Below, piece by piece: positions 22,955 to 29,222 of a DNA stretch of 31,737 nt. Position 1 is the first letter of the stretch, and every line of letters starts with the position of its first letter. Source of the DNA: a virus; IMG/VR virus record IMGVR_UViG_3300038714_000108, positions 1-31,737 of that record; one strand, 5' to 3'. The notes under the pieces were generated by a model. That model made no database searches. It was not told the origin of the DNA and saw only the letters and a program-made list of their open reading frames with translations. The position numbers and the translations under genes were made by a program.

Positions 22955-23217
22955 CACTCCTCCTCATCTATATATAAATAATCTATTGGTTTAAATGTTT
23001 TTTTAGGTAAATGAATATAGATTGTTTGATCAGTTATAGTTTGGCTAATTAGATTAGCGAAATCATCCATGTCTTTTTTTGTTGCAAAATGAACTTTTAT
23101 AGACTTGTATGGCTCTATATCTTTATTTACAAATTCTGGCATATCTTTCCAATGATCTTTCCACCAGTTAAGATTTTCAATATCGCCAAATAAATTTTCT
23201 TGATTTTCCTTAGACAT
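22954..23217 (-). CDS. Small conserved-looking phage protein coupled to the TAGT gene
   Basis: This 87-residue acidic protein has the pattern WWKDHWKDMPEFVNKD followed by YKSIKVHFATKKDMDDFANL and ISQTITDQTIYIHLP. I recognise this as a recurrent phage protein of unknown function (W..HW..MPEF...vhF...ed...Fa.li.Q.it). The ending DEEE comes from GAG codons that form the ribosome binding site of the TAGT gene. Coupling suggests a joint role with the glycosyltransferase. The ATG is preceded by AGGAGG, made from the final Arg-Arg codons of the preceding gene. Confidence 0.75.
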   Translation of the reverse strand: MSKENQENLFGDIENLNWWKDHWKDMPEFVNKDIEPYKSIKVHFATKKDMDDFANLISQTITDQTIYIHLPKKTFKPIDYLYIDEEE

Positions 23218-23219
23218 TT

Positions 23220-23480
23220 TTACCTCCTACACTCATTACAAATTTTTCTTTTTTTACCTATTGTTGGCACAATGTTTTTAGGGTAATTGACGTATTTTCT
23301 AACATCAACCCAATAAGGGACATCGCTCCAAACCATTTCACATTGTTTGCAATAAAAAATAGTATTATCTAATGAGTATTGTGTTTTTTTGTATTCTTTC
23401 CTTTGTGAACTGTTTTTGTTCCTTTCGTCAGTTTTTCTTAAAATATAATTTATAATATGCTCAGATTTTTTCTGGGACAT
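23220..23480 (-). CDS. Small zinc-ribbon protein
   Basis: The chosen start is ATG 23478-23480, with AGAG at -10 to -7, giving 86 residues; ATG 23505-23507 would add nine. Two CxxC pairs (YCKQCE and KICNECRR) about 40 residues apart form a zinc ribbon, after a basic N-terminal helix (KSEHIINYILRKTDERNKN). A DNA or RNA-binding role is likely but unproven. It overlaps the end of the replisome-organizer gene by about 20 bases. Confidence 0.7.
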   Translation of the reverse strand: MSQKKSEHIINYILRKTDERNKNSSQRKEYKKTQYSLDNTIFYCKQCEMVWSDVPYWVDVRKYVNYPKNIVPTIGKKRKICNECRR

Positions 23481-24225
23481 ACTCCACTCTGCAACAACTT
23501 GAACCATCTTTTAATTGCCATTTATTAGCTGGCATCTCTCTTTTGCCACACTTAGAACAAAATGCTTTAAATAAACCAGTTGGATATTTATGAAATTTTG
23601 ACTCAAAGGATTTTTCTTGTTTTTTTCCTGTCTTTCCCCATTCTAAATTGTTGTCACGCCACTTGATTAATCTTCTTTTTACATCAAAAGTTTTTTGCAT
23701 TTCAAATTTTAACTTTTTCCCATTCTCATTTGATTCAGTCCAATAATAAACAAAGTTGTTTATTTGCTCACTTGATATGTTTTCAACCTCTTTTGCTTTT
23801 TTTTTTACAATATCAGCAAAATCAATCTCCCTTTCTTCTTTGCTTTTAACCTTTATTTTAACCTTATCTTTATCTTTAAGGGTATTTGATACCCTATGCA
23901 AACCCTTTTCAGTTAATCTTTTTAATACACTCAAATGTGGTTTACTATTTTCCTTCAATTCACCATATTGAAAATCAATAAATGATGGTATAAAGTATTG
24001 ATCCTCGCCCTCAATATATTTCATTTTAGATGTGATCTCTTCTGGTAGTTCCTCAAAAGAAACATAATCCCCAATGAAAAACTCAGATGCCTCCCAATCT
24101 GCATCCCAAATTCCAGCATGATCACATCTTGTTAATAAGTAAATCCAGATCAATTTATTTTTAGGGGTTAACCTCCTGAACCAAGCCTTATCCCAGATTT
24201 TAGTATCAATGAACCTTTTAGCCAT
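23461..24225 (-). CDS. Replisome organizer / replication initiation-like protein
   Basis: This is a 254-residue protein. Residues 1-55 (RFIDTKIWDKAWFRRLTPKNKLIWIYLLTRCDHAGIWDADWE) match the N-terminal winged-helix domain of phage replication initiator/replisome organizer proteins. A Lys/Glu-rich linker lies at about 115-150, followed by a helical DnaD-like segment ending in RLIKWRDNNLEWGK. The C-terminus carries a metal site (C223, C226, C244, C245). It would bind the origin and load host replication proteins. No phage helicase or polymerase is present. GGAGG from the end of the small upstream gene is its ribosome binding site. Confidence 0.72.
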   Translation of the reverse strand: MAKRFIDTKIWDKAWFRRLTPKNKLIWIYLLTRCDHAGIWDADWEASEFFIGDYVSFEELPEEITSKMKYIEGEDQYFIPSFIDFQYGELKENSKPHLSVLKRLTEKGLHRVSNTLKDKDKVKIKVKSKEEREIDFADIVKKKAKEVENISSEQINNFVYYWTESNENGKKLKFEMQKTFDVKRRLIKWRDNNLEWGKTGKKQEKSFESKFHKYPTGLFKAFCSKCGKREMPANKWQLKDGSSCCRVEYVPEKI

Positions 24226-24382
24226 TTTTTTCCTCCAACTTTCTTATCTTTTTATTAATCATCTTTATTTGTTTAAATGTTTCAATTTGAGATTTCATAA
24301 TTTCTATAACATCATCTTTAGTTTGTAAATGTGATTTAAAAAGAAGTTTCTCTACTTTTGATAAAGATTCATTACTCTTCAT
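24218..24382 (-). CDS. Small coiled-coil protein (54 aa)
   Basis: This gene fills the gap before the replisome-organizer gene. ATG 24380-24382 overlaps the upstream stop as ATGA, with GAGGAAA in front. TAA is at 24218-24220, 8 bases inside the next gene. The product is a single charged amphipathic helix (SLSKVEKLLFKSHLQTKDD..., then IEIMKSQIETFKQIKMINKK and IRKLEEKNG). The role is unknown; a partner of the replication protein is possible from coupling. Confidence 0.65.
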   Translation of the reverse strand: MKSNESLSKVEKLLFKSHLQTKDDVIEIMKSQIETFKQIKMINKKIRKLEEKNG

Positions 24383-24789
24383 AAATATTTCCTCGTATTT
24401 CTAGCGATTTTGGTTGGCATAACAATATTATAATCCCTATCAAAACCATCATTTATGTAAAACTTTTGACTGTGTTTTTTTAAAGTCTTTTTATTTGTTA
24501 TTGTTTGTATAGAGACAATGTACTTAGAACCATTTTCAGACTCTCTTGGAAAAAAATAACTTGTTTTATTATTGTCTTTATAGGCTGTGTAAACAGGAAC
24601 CTGACTTCTTGTTTTATAAAATTCATTAGGAAACTCACCATTAACAACCTCCTCATAATTATCATTTCTAAACAACACCCATTTAATTCCAGTATAAAAC
24701 TTAATGACTGCTGATGCTTTGCTTTTTTTCTTCGCCAAAAAAACCTCTCCAACATTCATGTATCCATTTTTATTAACTTTAATTAACAT
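24379..24789 (-). CDS. Hypothetical early protein
   Basis: This 136-residue basic protein is beta-rich in the first two thirds (YMNVGEVFLAKKKSKASAVIKFY, SYFFPRESENGSKYIVSIQT) and Lys-rich toward the end. No family recognised. It lies between the HNH nuclease and the small coiled-coil gene, overlapping them by 11 and 4 bases. GGAGG within the last HNH codons is its ribosome binding site. Confidence 0.68.
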   Translation of the reverse strand: MLIKVNKNGYMNVGEVFLAKKKSKASAVIKFYTGIKWVLFRNDNYEEVVNGEFPNEFYKTRSQVPVYTAYKDNNKTSYFFPRESENGSKYIVSIQTITNKKTLKKHSQKFYINDGFDRDYNIVMPTKIARNTRKYL

Positions 24790-25144
24790 TGTTTAAATCC
24801 TCCAATTTTTTTTGTAATTCATCTCTGATTTCTTCAAAGATTAATTTGTTTTTATTTATTGTATTTGCCTGCTTTTTTAATTGCCTTAGTCTTACCTTGC
24901 CTAACGTCTTTTCTGCCCAATCTTTAGCCTCTATGGGGTGTTTATGCCACCAATACAAATGACAACCCAGACACAAAGCCTTTACATTATTGACATCATA
25001 AGCCATTTTGGGATATTTACCCCTTGGATAAATGTGAGAGGCATGGAGATTTTGAGTTTTACCACACCTCAAACAACATTTATCTCTAAGGATTACAAAT
25101 TCCCTAACCAGTTTATTGAGTTTAGTTTTTTGATTTTTTTTCAT
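24779..25144 (-). CDS. HNH nuclease, NinG-like
   Basis: This 121-residue protein has an HNH domain at residues 15-75. C24 and C27 (CLRC) and C58 and C61 (CLGCH) bind structural zinc. LHASHIYPRG at 33-42 supplies the catalytic His pair, and N53 with H62 completes the site. The layout REFVILRDKCCLRCGK...HASHIYPRG...NNVKALCLGCHLYWWHKHP resembles the NinG/Rap recombination nucleases and other phage HNH enzymes. The C-terminus is a basic coiled helix. It sits in the replication block, which supports a role in recombination rather than homing, but either is possible. Confidence 0.8.
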   Translation of the reverse strand: MKKNQKTKLNKLVREFVILRDKCCLRCGKTQNLHASHIYPRGKYPKMAYDVNNVKALCLGCHLYWWHKHPIEAKDWAEKTLGKVRLRQLKKQANTINKNKLIFEEIRDELQKKLEDLNNVN

Positions 25145-25265
25145 CAGTAAACTTAGACATTAACTGAACCAATCTATTATAAGCTGAACCATTTGTTTTT
25201 ATTTTACCATCACTAAGTAATTTGCTATAAAAACTAATCATCCACCTTTTTCCAATGTTAAGCAT
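25122..25265 (-). CDS. Small basic protein (47 aa) before the HNH gene
   Basis: ATG 25263-25265 overlaps the upstream stop as TAATG, and TAA 25122-25124 lies 23 bases inside the HNH gene. The product is MLNIGKRWMISFYSKLLSDG, then KIKTNGSAYNRLVQLMSKFT and DEKKSKN, a basic helical peptide. Without it there would be a 120-base gap in an otherwise gapless operon. No function can be assigned. Confidence 0.55.
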   Translation of the reverse strand: MLNIGKRWMISFYSKLLSDGKIKTNGSAYNRLVQLMSKFTDEKKSKN

Positions 25266-25810
25266 TAAAACAGTTCTTCTTCTGGGTTATGCTTTGGCAT
25301 AGAACAAGCGATCTTAAACATCCTAGGCATAATTTTTTCTATCAGTTCAACTCTCTTTGCAACATCTCCATCAAACTCATGCTCTGACATAACAAGCCTA
25401 GTTGCATTATTAAAAGCCATACCCCATTTTATTTCCAATGATGTATCTGAATTTGTTTTAGATTCTTGCACCACATTATCTGCACTCATTGGCTTAACAT
25501 CCCATATAAACCCAGCTTTACTTTCCTCTGTTTTTTTCATCAAAATCTTAATAATAGAGTCTTTATCATATAGACTTACACTTTTATACAAAGCCTCTGA
25601 AATAACAAAATCAAACTCTTGATTGTTTCTAATTGCAAATGAACCTTTTTCTTTTGTCTCAAAATCAGAGCCAACATTTTTAGCCTTGAATTTGTACTCC
25701 ATTGTGTCAAAATCATTCATCTCTGCAACCACATCTAATGGTGCTGTTAACAGTTGAATTGACAAAGGTTTATCCATGTGATACGCTTTCTTCAGTTTTA
25801 AAAAAGCCAT
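25265..25810 (-). CDS. Hypothetical early protein (replication/recombination block)
   Basis: The start at ATG 25808-25810 was chosen because CTAGGAGGG precedes it, giving 181 residues; a start at 25846 would add twelve. The protein is mixed alpha/beta, with MAFLKLKKAYHMDKPLSIQL at the start, an acidic middle and EHEFDGDVAKRVELIEKIMPRMFKIACSM near the end. I do not recognise it. Its size and place before the HNH nuclease would suit a DNA-binding or recombination accessory protein, which is only a guess. Confidence 0.75.
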   Translation of the reverse strand: MAFLKLKKAYHMDKPLSIQLLTAPLDVVAEMNDFDTMEYKFKAKNVGSDFETKEKGSFAIRNNQEFDFVISEALYKSVSLYDKDSIIKILMKKTEESKAGFIWDVKPMSADNVVQESKTNSDTSLEIKWGMAFNNATRLVMSEHEFDGDVAKRVELIEKIMPRMFKIACSMPKHNPEEELF

Positions 25811-25818
25811 TATCCCTC

Positions 25819-25935
25819 CTAGTATGTTATTATTTGAATTAAGCACCTCAAAAGCAATAAAATTGCTAATGGCACTATTATAATTGGCAGGTAATCATCT
25901 AACCAATCTATAATTTTTTCCATCATGTTAATCAT
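25819..25935 (-). CDS. Tiny membrane peptide (38 aa)
   Basis: ATG 25933-25935 has AAAGGA upstream and overlaps the end of the other tiny membrane gene by 8 bases. The peptide has an acidic start (MINMMEKIIDWLDDYLPII) and a strong hydrophobic span (IVPLAILLLLRCLIQIIT). It ends at TAG 25819-25821, just before the ribosome binding site of the next gene. Function unknown. Confidence 0.5.
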   Translation of the reverse strand: MINMMEKIIDWLDDYLPIIIVPLAILLLLRCLIQIITY

Positions 25936-26071
25936 TTATAAAATCCTTTATTAGTTTATTCGATATTGATAAAATTGTAATAAATCCAAATATTGCTATT
26001 GCCCAGATTAAACAAGCAATCCCAAGTATAAAGATATTTGCTATCCACTCTGCTATGTTCATTACTATCAT
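25928..26071 (-). CDS. Tiny membrane peptide (47 aa)
   Basis: ATG 26069-26071 overlaps the upstream stop as ATGA. The product is mostly hydrophobic (NIAEWIANIFILGIACLIWA, then IAIFGFITILSISNKLI, then KDFIND), forming one long or two short membrane segments with a charged end. It ends at TAA 25928-25930 inside the next tiny gene. A membrane role early in infection is inferred from position only. Confidence 0.55.
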   Translation of the reverse strand: MIVMNIAEWIANIFILGIACLIWAIAIFGFITILSISNKLIKDFIND

Positions 26072-26295
26072 TTGTCCTCCCTAATTGGCTGAGGGTGTAA
26101 TTCTGCAATCATATCACTCAACTCTTTTTCAGTTAACTGTACTCTATTTTTTAATGGATAAACATACTCTCTCCCATTATTGTGAGGATAGTGAGTTGTG
26201 CTATTATCTTCTTGTGCCTCACAATGTTCCCTACAGTTTGAGCATAATGGTGTTTCAAGTGCCATTAATTCTGCTCCACAACAATCACTAATCAT
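26068..26295 (-). CDS. Small Cys-rich zinc-binding protein
   Basis: This 75-residue protein has two Cys groups near its start (DCCGAEL and LCSNCREHC) that resemble a small zinc ribbon. A polar middle (TTHYPHNNGREYVYPLKNR) and an acidic helix follow. It is ATGA-coupled at both ends. Its ribosome binding site GAGGAGG comes from the Glu-Glu-Asp-Lys end of the preceding gene. Specific role unknown. Confidence 0.7.
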   Translation of the reverse strand: MISDCCGAELMALETPLCSNCREHCEAQEDNSTTHYPHNNGREYVYPLKNRVQLTEKELSDMIAELHPQPIREDK

Positions 26296-26513
26296 TTATC
26301 CTCCTCAATATAATCTAAAGCATCATTTAAGTTTTTATTTAAAATATGTAAATCATCTAAAATGCCATTTATTGATTCTTGTATATCCATCTTGTTTTCT
26401 ATCCTATGCAATCTCCACAGCATACTTAGATTTAAAAGCAATATCATTAACATTGTAAATTCCCAATAAGGAAAATACTCTACGCTAAATAATGCCTCCC
26501 AATAATATCTCAT
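26292..26513 (-). CDS. Single-span membrane protein with helical tail
   Basis: This 73-residue protein has an aromatic N-terminus (RYYWEALFSVEYFPYWEF), one membrane span (TMLMILLLNLSMLWRL) and a charged helix (RIENKMDIQESINGILDDLH...). It is the third membrane protein of the early operon. Function unknown. Start overlaps the preceding stop as TAATG. Confidence 0.65.
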   Translation of the reverse strand: MRYYWEALFSVEYFPYWEFTMLMILLLNLSMLWRLHRIENKMDIQESINGILDDLHILNKNLNDALDYIEEDK

Positions 26514-26839
26514 TACTCACCTCCAAATAAAGTGTATTGATTAGGGTCAATGTCATCTTGTGCAGTTCTCAACCTCCAAAGATGTTCTTTCTTGCCAAAA
26601 TTACCCTTAACAAAATCATCAGTTTTTACAAGTTTTTCATCATTAGTTAAGTTTGTCAATGCTCTTCTAACTGATGTAATTGGGCAATTTAATTTTAATT
26701 TTTCTAATATTTGAGATGGAGAAAGTGGTTTCCCAAATGTTAAAAAATAACTATAAATTAAATCCTCTTGTGATCTTGCCTTTTGATTAGAGTTTTTCAA
26801 CTCATTTCCAGACTCTTTAATTGTATTATAAAAACTCAT
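26513..26839 (-). CDS. Winged-helix DNA-binding protein
   Basis: This 108-residue protein contains a winged helix-turn-helix: QEDLIYSYFLTFGKPLSPSQILEKL, then NCPITSVRRALTNLTNDEKLVKT (recognition helix with SVRRALTNL) and a wing ending in KKEHLWRL. It probably regulates transcription or replication. No inducer or sensor domain is visible. It is the only obvious transcription-factor-like protein seen and is expressed within the early operon. Confidence 0.72.
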   Translation of the reverse strand: MSFYNTIKESGNELKNSNQKARSQEDLIYSYFLTFGKPLSPSQILEKLKLNCPITSVRRALTNLTNDEKLVKTDDFVKGNFGKKEHLWRLRTAQDDIDPNQYTLFGGE

Positions 26840-27255
26840 TAAACCCCCTTTTTAGATTTTTCCAAATCAACCGCTAATAATTTAAACCTATCAGATATTT
26901 TTAAATCATTAAACATTAATGAATAATTTTCTAATGCCTCTACAATGTCATCTCTTTCCTCTTTGGTACAATAAATAACCACCTCGGCAGATTCAGGATA
27001 TGAGGATGTAGTTGCGGAGTCCCCTTTGAATTTGGAATCCTGAACCTGCTTAGTGATTTTGTTGAACCTTTCAATGCCCTCATGGAGTCTTTCACATAAA
27101 GCATTGAAGTGAGTTAGACGTTGTGAATCGGAGTCTAAATCTTCTCCCTCAGTTATGGTCAACAAAGATTTTAAAAAAGAATGTAAATTTAAATAGTGAG
27201 ACTCTAACTCAAGGTATTGATTCTCGCTGTGTTTTTTTATAAATGGAACTGGCAT
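26839..27255 (-). CDS. Helical hypothetical early protein
   Basis: This is a 138-residue protein. The first half is helical (ENQYLELESHYLNLHSFLKSLL, then LTHFNALCERLHEGIERFNK). The second half has VVIYCTKEERDDIVEALENYSLMF. No family recognised. Coupled as TAATG at both ends. GAGGAGG of the preceding gene's last codons is its ribosome binding site. Confidence 0.68.
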   Translation of the reverse strand: MPVPFIKKHSENQYLELESHYLNLHSFLKSLLTITEGEDLDSDSQRLTHFNALCERLHEGIERFNKITKQVQDSKFKGDSATTSSYPESAEVVIYCTKEERDDIVEALENYSLMFNDLKISDRFKLLAVDLEKSKKGV

Positions 27256-27581
27256 TATACCTCCTCTAACATTAAATTAATTTCATCAAGATTTATTTCA
27301 ACCCCATCTAAGACATCTGTAACGCTTAATATTTTAATATTTGGACATGAGCCTAATTTGGTATGAAAACCTCTAGTCTTAGCCTCTTTAAATTCCTCTA
27401 ATAACCACTCTAAGCTATTGTCTACTAAAACATTATAGTCACAACCATTCCCATTTGGGTCAACTTCAAATTCAACCTCCATGCAGTAGCGTTCTTTTTC
27501 TAAACATTTATTGCACATTTTTTTTCCTAGATCAAATTGCCTTTCCTTGAATTTAAAGTCACAATTAATACAAGTTGGCAT
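27255..27581 (-). CDS. Small zinc-binding early protein
   Basis: The start at ATG 27579-27581 was chosen because GGGGGTAAATAAG precedes it and it avoids an 86-base overlap with the upstream gene; the product is 108 residues. Two CxxC pairs (C4/C7 and C23/C26) form a zinc site. An acidic domain follows (FEVDPNGNGCDYNVLVDNSL, WLLEEFKEAKTRGFHTKLG). Function unknown. Confidence 0.72.
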   Translation of the reverse strand: MPTCINCDFKFKERQFDLGKKMCNKCLEKERYCMEVEFEVDPNGNGCDYNVLVDNSLEWLLEEFKEAKTRGFHTKLGSCPNIKILSVTDVLDGVEINLDEINLMLEEV

Positions 27582-27582
27582 C

Positions 27583-27819
27583 TTATTTACCCCCTTGTGA
27601 TTCATAATAGAAATACCAACCATAAGCGTTACAAATCCACCTAGCTTTTGTTGGAGTGGTGTTACCATACCCTTTATCAGTTATATCATTATATAAACCA
27701 ACTAAAAGCATTGGCTTGTTATCAAAGTATGCAATCTCTTTTCCAATGTTTTTAGCATTGGGAATTTTATAATAACATTTATTGTTTTCGTACCTTTTTG
27801 ATTTTTGAGTGTTTTGCAT
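27583..27819 (-). CDS. Hypothetical early protein
   Basis: This 78-residue basic, Tyr-rich protein has a beta pattern (NIGKEIAYFDNKPMLLVGLYN, RWICNAYGWYFYYESQ). The Gly-Gly-Lys ending is encoded by GGGGGTAAATAA, which also supplies the ribosome binding site of the next gene. No family recognised. Confidence 0.65.
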   Translation of the reverse strand: MQNTQKSKRYENNKCYYKIPNAKNIGKEIAYFDNKPMLLVGLYNDITDKGYGNTTPTKARWICNAYGWYFYYESQGGK

Positions 27820-27820
27820 C

Positions 27821-28237
27821 TTACTTACCCCCTATTATTTTAAATTCTTGATTATTATAATATCCGTATTTATCTTTCTCGCCTTTTGCCATGTATTCCA
27901 TATATTTATTTAAAAACTCCATCATTTCTTTTTTTGTTTCAAATGACCACTCATTATCTCTACGAGTAATCCAAACATTATTACCCTGACACTCTGTTTG
28001 ATGTTGAAGAGTTAAAACATAATTTGCTTTGACATACTGACCATTTCTGTTTTCACATCTTGGAGAGTCATACGCTGAAAAGCCTCTGTAGTTGTTGATT
28101 TCCCATCTTAGGATTTCATTAAGCATCATTGGTTTAGTGCATTGTAAATCGTGATAATTACTATCAGATGCGTATTCAACCTTAAAAGACTGGCTTTTAG
28201 ATATAAAAGAATATTTTTTGTCTTGTTTAAATTTCAT
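27821..28237 (-). CDS. First early-operon protein, unknown function
   Basis: The start at ATG 28235-28237 was chosen because GGAG stands about 6 bases upstream; ATG 28247-28249, four codons earlier, lacks a good site. The 138-residue product has an N-terminal beta region (KKYSFISKSQSFKVEYASDSN), an Arg/Asn-rich middle and a helix (KKEMMEFLNKYMEYMAKGEKD). It ends in Gly-Gly-Lys like its neighbour. As first gene behind the promoter candidate it is probably among the earliest expressed. No family recognised. Confidence 0.7.
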   Translation of the reverse strand: MKFKQDKKYSFISKSQSFKVEYASDSNYHDLQCTKPMMLNEILRWEINNYRGFSAYDSPRCENRNGQYVKANYVLTLQHQTECQGNNVWITRRDNEWSFETKKEMMEFLNKYMEYMAKGEKDKYGYYNNQEFKIIGGK

Positions 28238-28280
28238 TTTTAGCTCCATTTTTTATTTCTTTATAAAGATTCACTATGCA

Positions 28281-28309
28281 ATAATAATTACAATAAATGA
28301 AAAATGCAA
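28281..28309 (-). promoter_or_regulatory. Early promoter candidate
   Basis: On the minus strand TTGCAT at 28304-28309 and TATTAT at 28281-28286 are 17 bases apart, a sigma-70-like arrangement with a weak -35 and a good -10. Transcription would begin about 35 bases before the first early gene at 28237. It lies directly after a terminator-like hairpin, in the largest non-coding gap. The AT-rich context lowers certainty. Confidence 0.4.
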
Positions 28310-28316
28310 ACACTTT

Positions 28317-28337
28317 AAAAAAAACCTATAAGGGTTT
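28317..28337 (-). terminator. Rho-independent terminator candidate after the tail operon
   Basis: On the minus strand AAACC, a six-base loop and GGTTT form a short hairpin followed by a run of T (eight in a row including the last stem bases). It would end transcripts from the tail genes before the early promoter candidate. The stem is only five pairs, so it is a weak terminator unless helped by the larger inverted repeat upstream. Confidence 0.4.
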
Positions 28338-28359
28338 ACAAAGACTTAGGAGGGGGCAA

Positions 28360-28410
28360 GGGTGTGTGAATCAAAGGTGAAAATGTTGGAGCAAAAACAC
28401 CTTAACACCC
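28360..28410. repeat. Nested inverted repeat in the operon boundary
   Basis: GGGTGT at 28360-28365 pairs with ACACCC at 28405-28410. Inside it, AAGGTG at 28374-28379 pairs with CACCTT at 28398-28403. The spacing is uneven (8 bases on one side, 1 on the other). This is the most GC-rich stretch of the 190-base gap. It could be an operator, a transcript-end structure or a replication or packaging signal. Confidence 0.4.
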
Positions 28411-28439
28411 ATGCCCATGAATGAAAATTTACTAATTAA

Positions 28440-29222
28440 TTAGCTTAATTGCTCCCTTAATTTAATTGTACATGAAAATCTATTTGGAGATGACTCTGTA
28501 AAATCTATTGGTGAATCTAATCTTACATAGTGAAATGTTCCACTTGTCCCATCTTCTGAGTATATAAACTTCTTATGATCTTGAACATTGGATTGCAATG
28601 CCTCTAAATCGCTTTTAAATGTGGCAGAAATGGAAGAAAAACTTAAAGTGATGGTAGTCTTAGGCTCTCCTGTTTTAACGCTATACTCAACGCCTCCAAT
28701 ACTTTCATTTATTTCTGTGTTAAATGACTCAGCCTCTACAATTCCTATATCTGGATTCACTTCAAAAACTAGCTTTTGACCAGTAATAAATTCTGTAAAA
28801 TTATCTAAATCCCCATTAAAAGTGTATAGCATCCAATTATCAGATGTTGCCTCTGTAAACTCTCCAACATTCCAACCTGCACTCATGGTTGAACTAAAAT
28901 GTAATCTTTCTGTATATTGATTAGATGTAGAATTTTCACTGGCAAACTTTAAATCATTAGACTCAGATGCACTCATGTAAACTGCTAAAAAATCTATTTT
29001 TTTATTTGAACCAAATGGAATCACAATCGCATCCCCATTGTCGTTGTTTACGTTTTGAAAGCTAGTTACTGCAAGACTGGTGCTTTGATCAAGTAACCTT
29101 TCTTGATTGCTAACTGAGTTTGTTGCACTAAAAGCTGTTACTCCACTACCTATTGCAAAGACGCCCTCTGATAATGTTAAACCAAAAGCGTTTGATGAAT
29201 CATAATAAAAAGTTTTTGCCAT
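28440..29222 (-). CDS. Tail tip/baseplate structural protein
   Basis: This 260-residue beta-rich protein follows the tail hub gene with TAATG coupling and is the last gene before the operon boundary. Its phrases FYYDSSNAFGLTLSEGVFAIG, IVIPFGSNKKIDFLAVYMS and KTTITLSFSSISATFKSDLEALQ suggest a two-domain virion protein with a carbohydrate-binding-like first half. Role inferred from position after the tape measure and hub. Confidence 0.6.
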   Translation of the reverse strand: MAKTFYYDSSNAFGLTLSEGVFAIGSGVTAFSATNSVSNQERLLDQSTSLAVTSFQNVNNDNGDAIVIPFGSNKKIDFLAVYMSASESNDLKFASENSTSNQYTERLHFSSTMSAGWNVGEFTEATSDNWMLYTFNGDLDNFTEFITGQKLVFEVNPDIGIVEAESFNTEINESIGGVEYSVKTGEPKTTITLSFSSISATFKSDLEALQSNVQDHKKFIYSEDGTSGTFHYVRLDSPIDFTESSPNRFSCTIKLREQLS

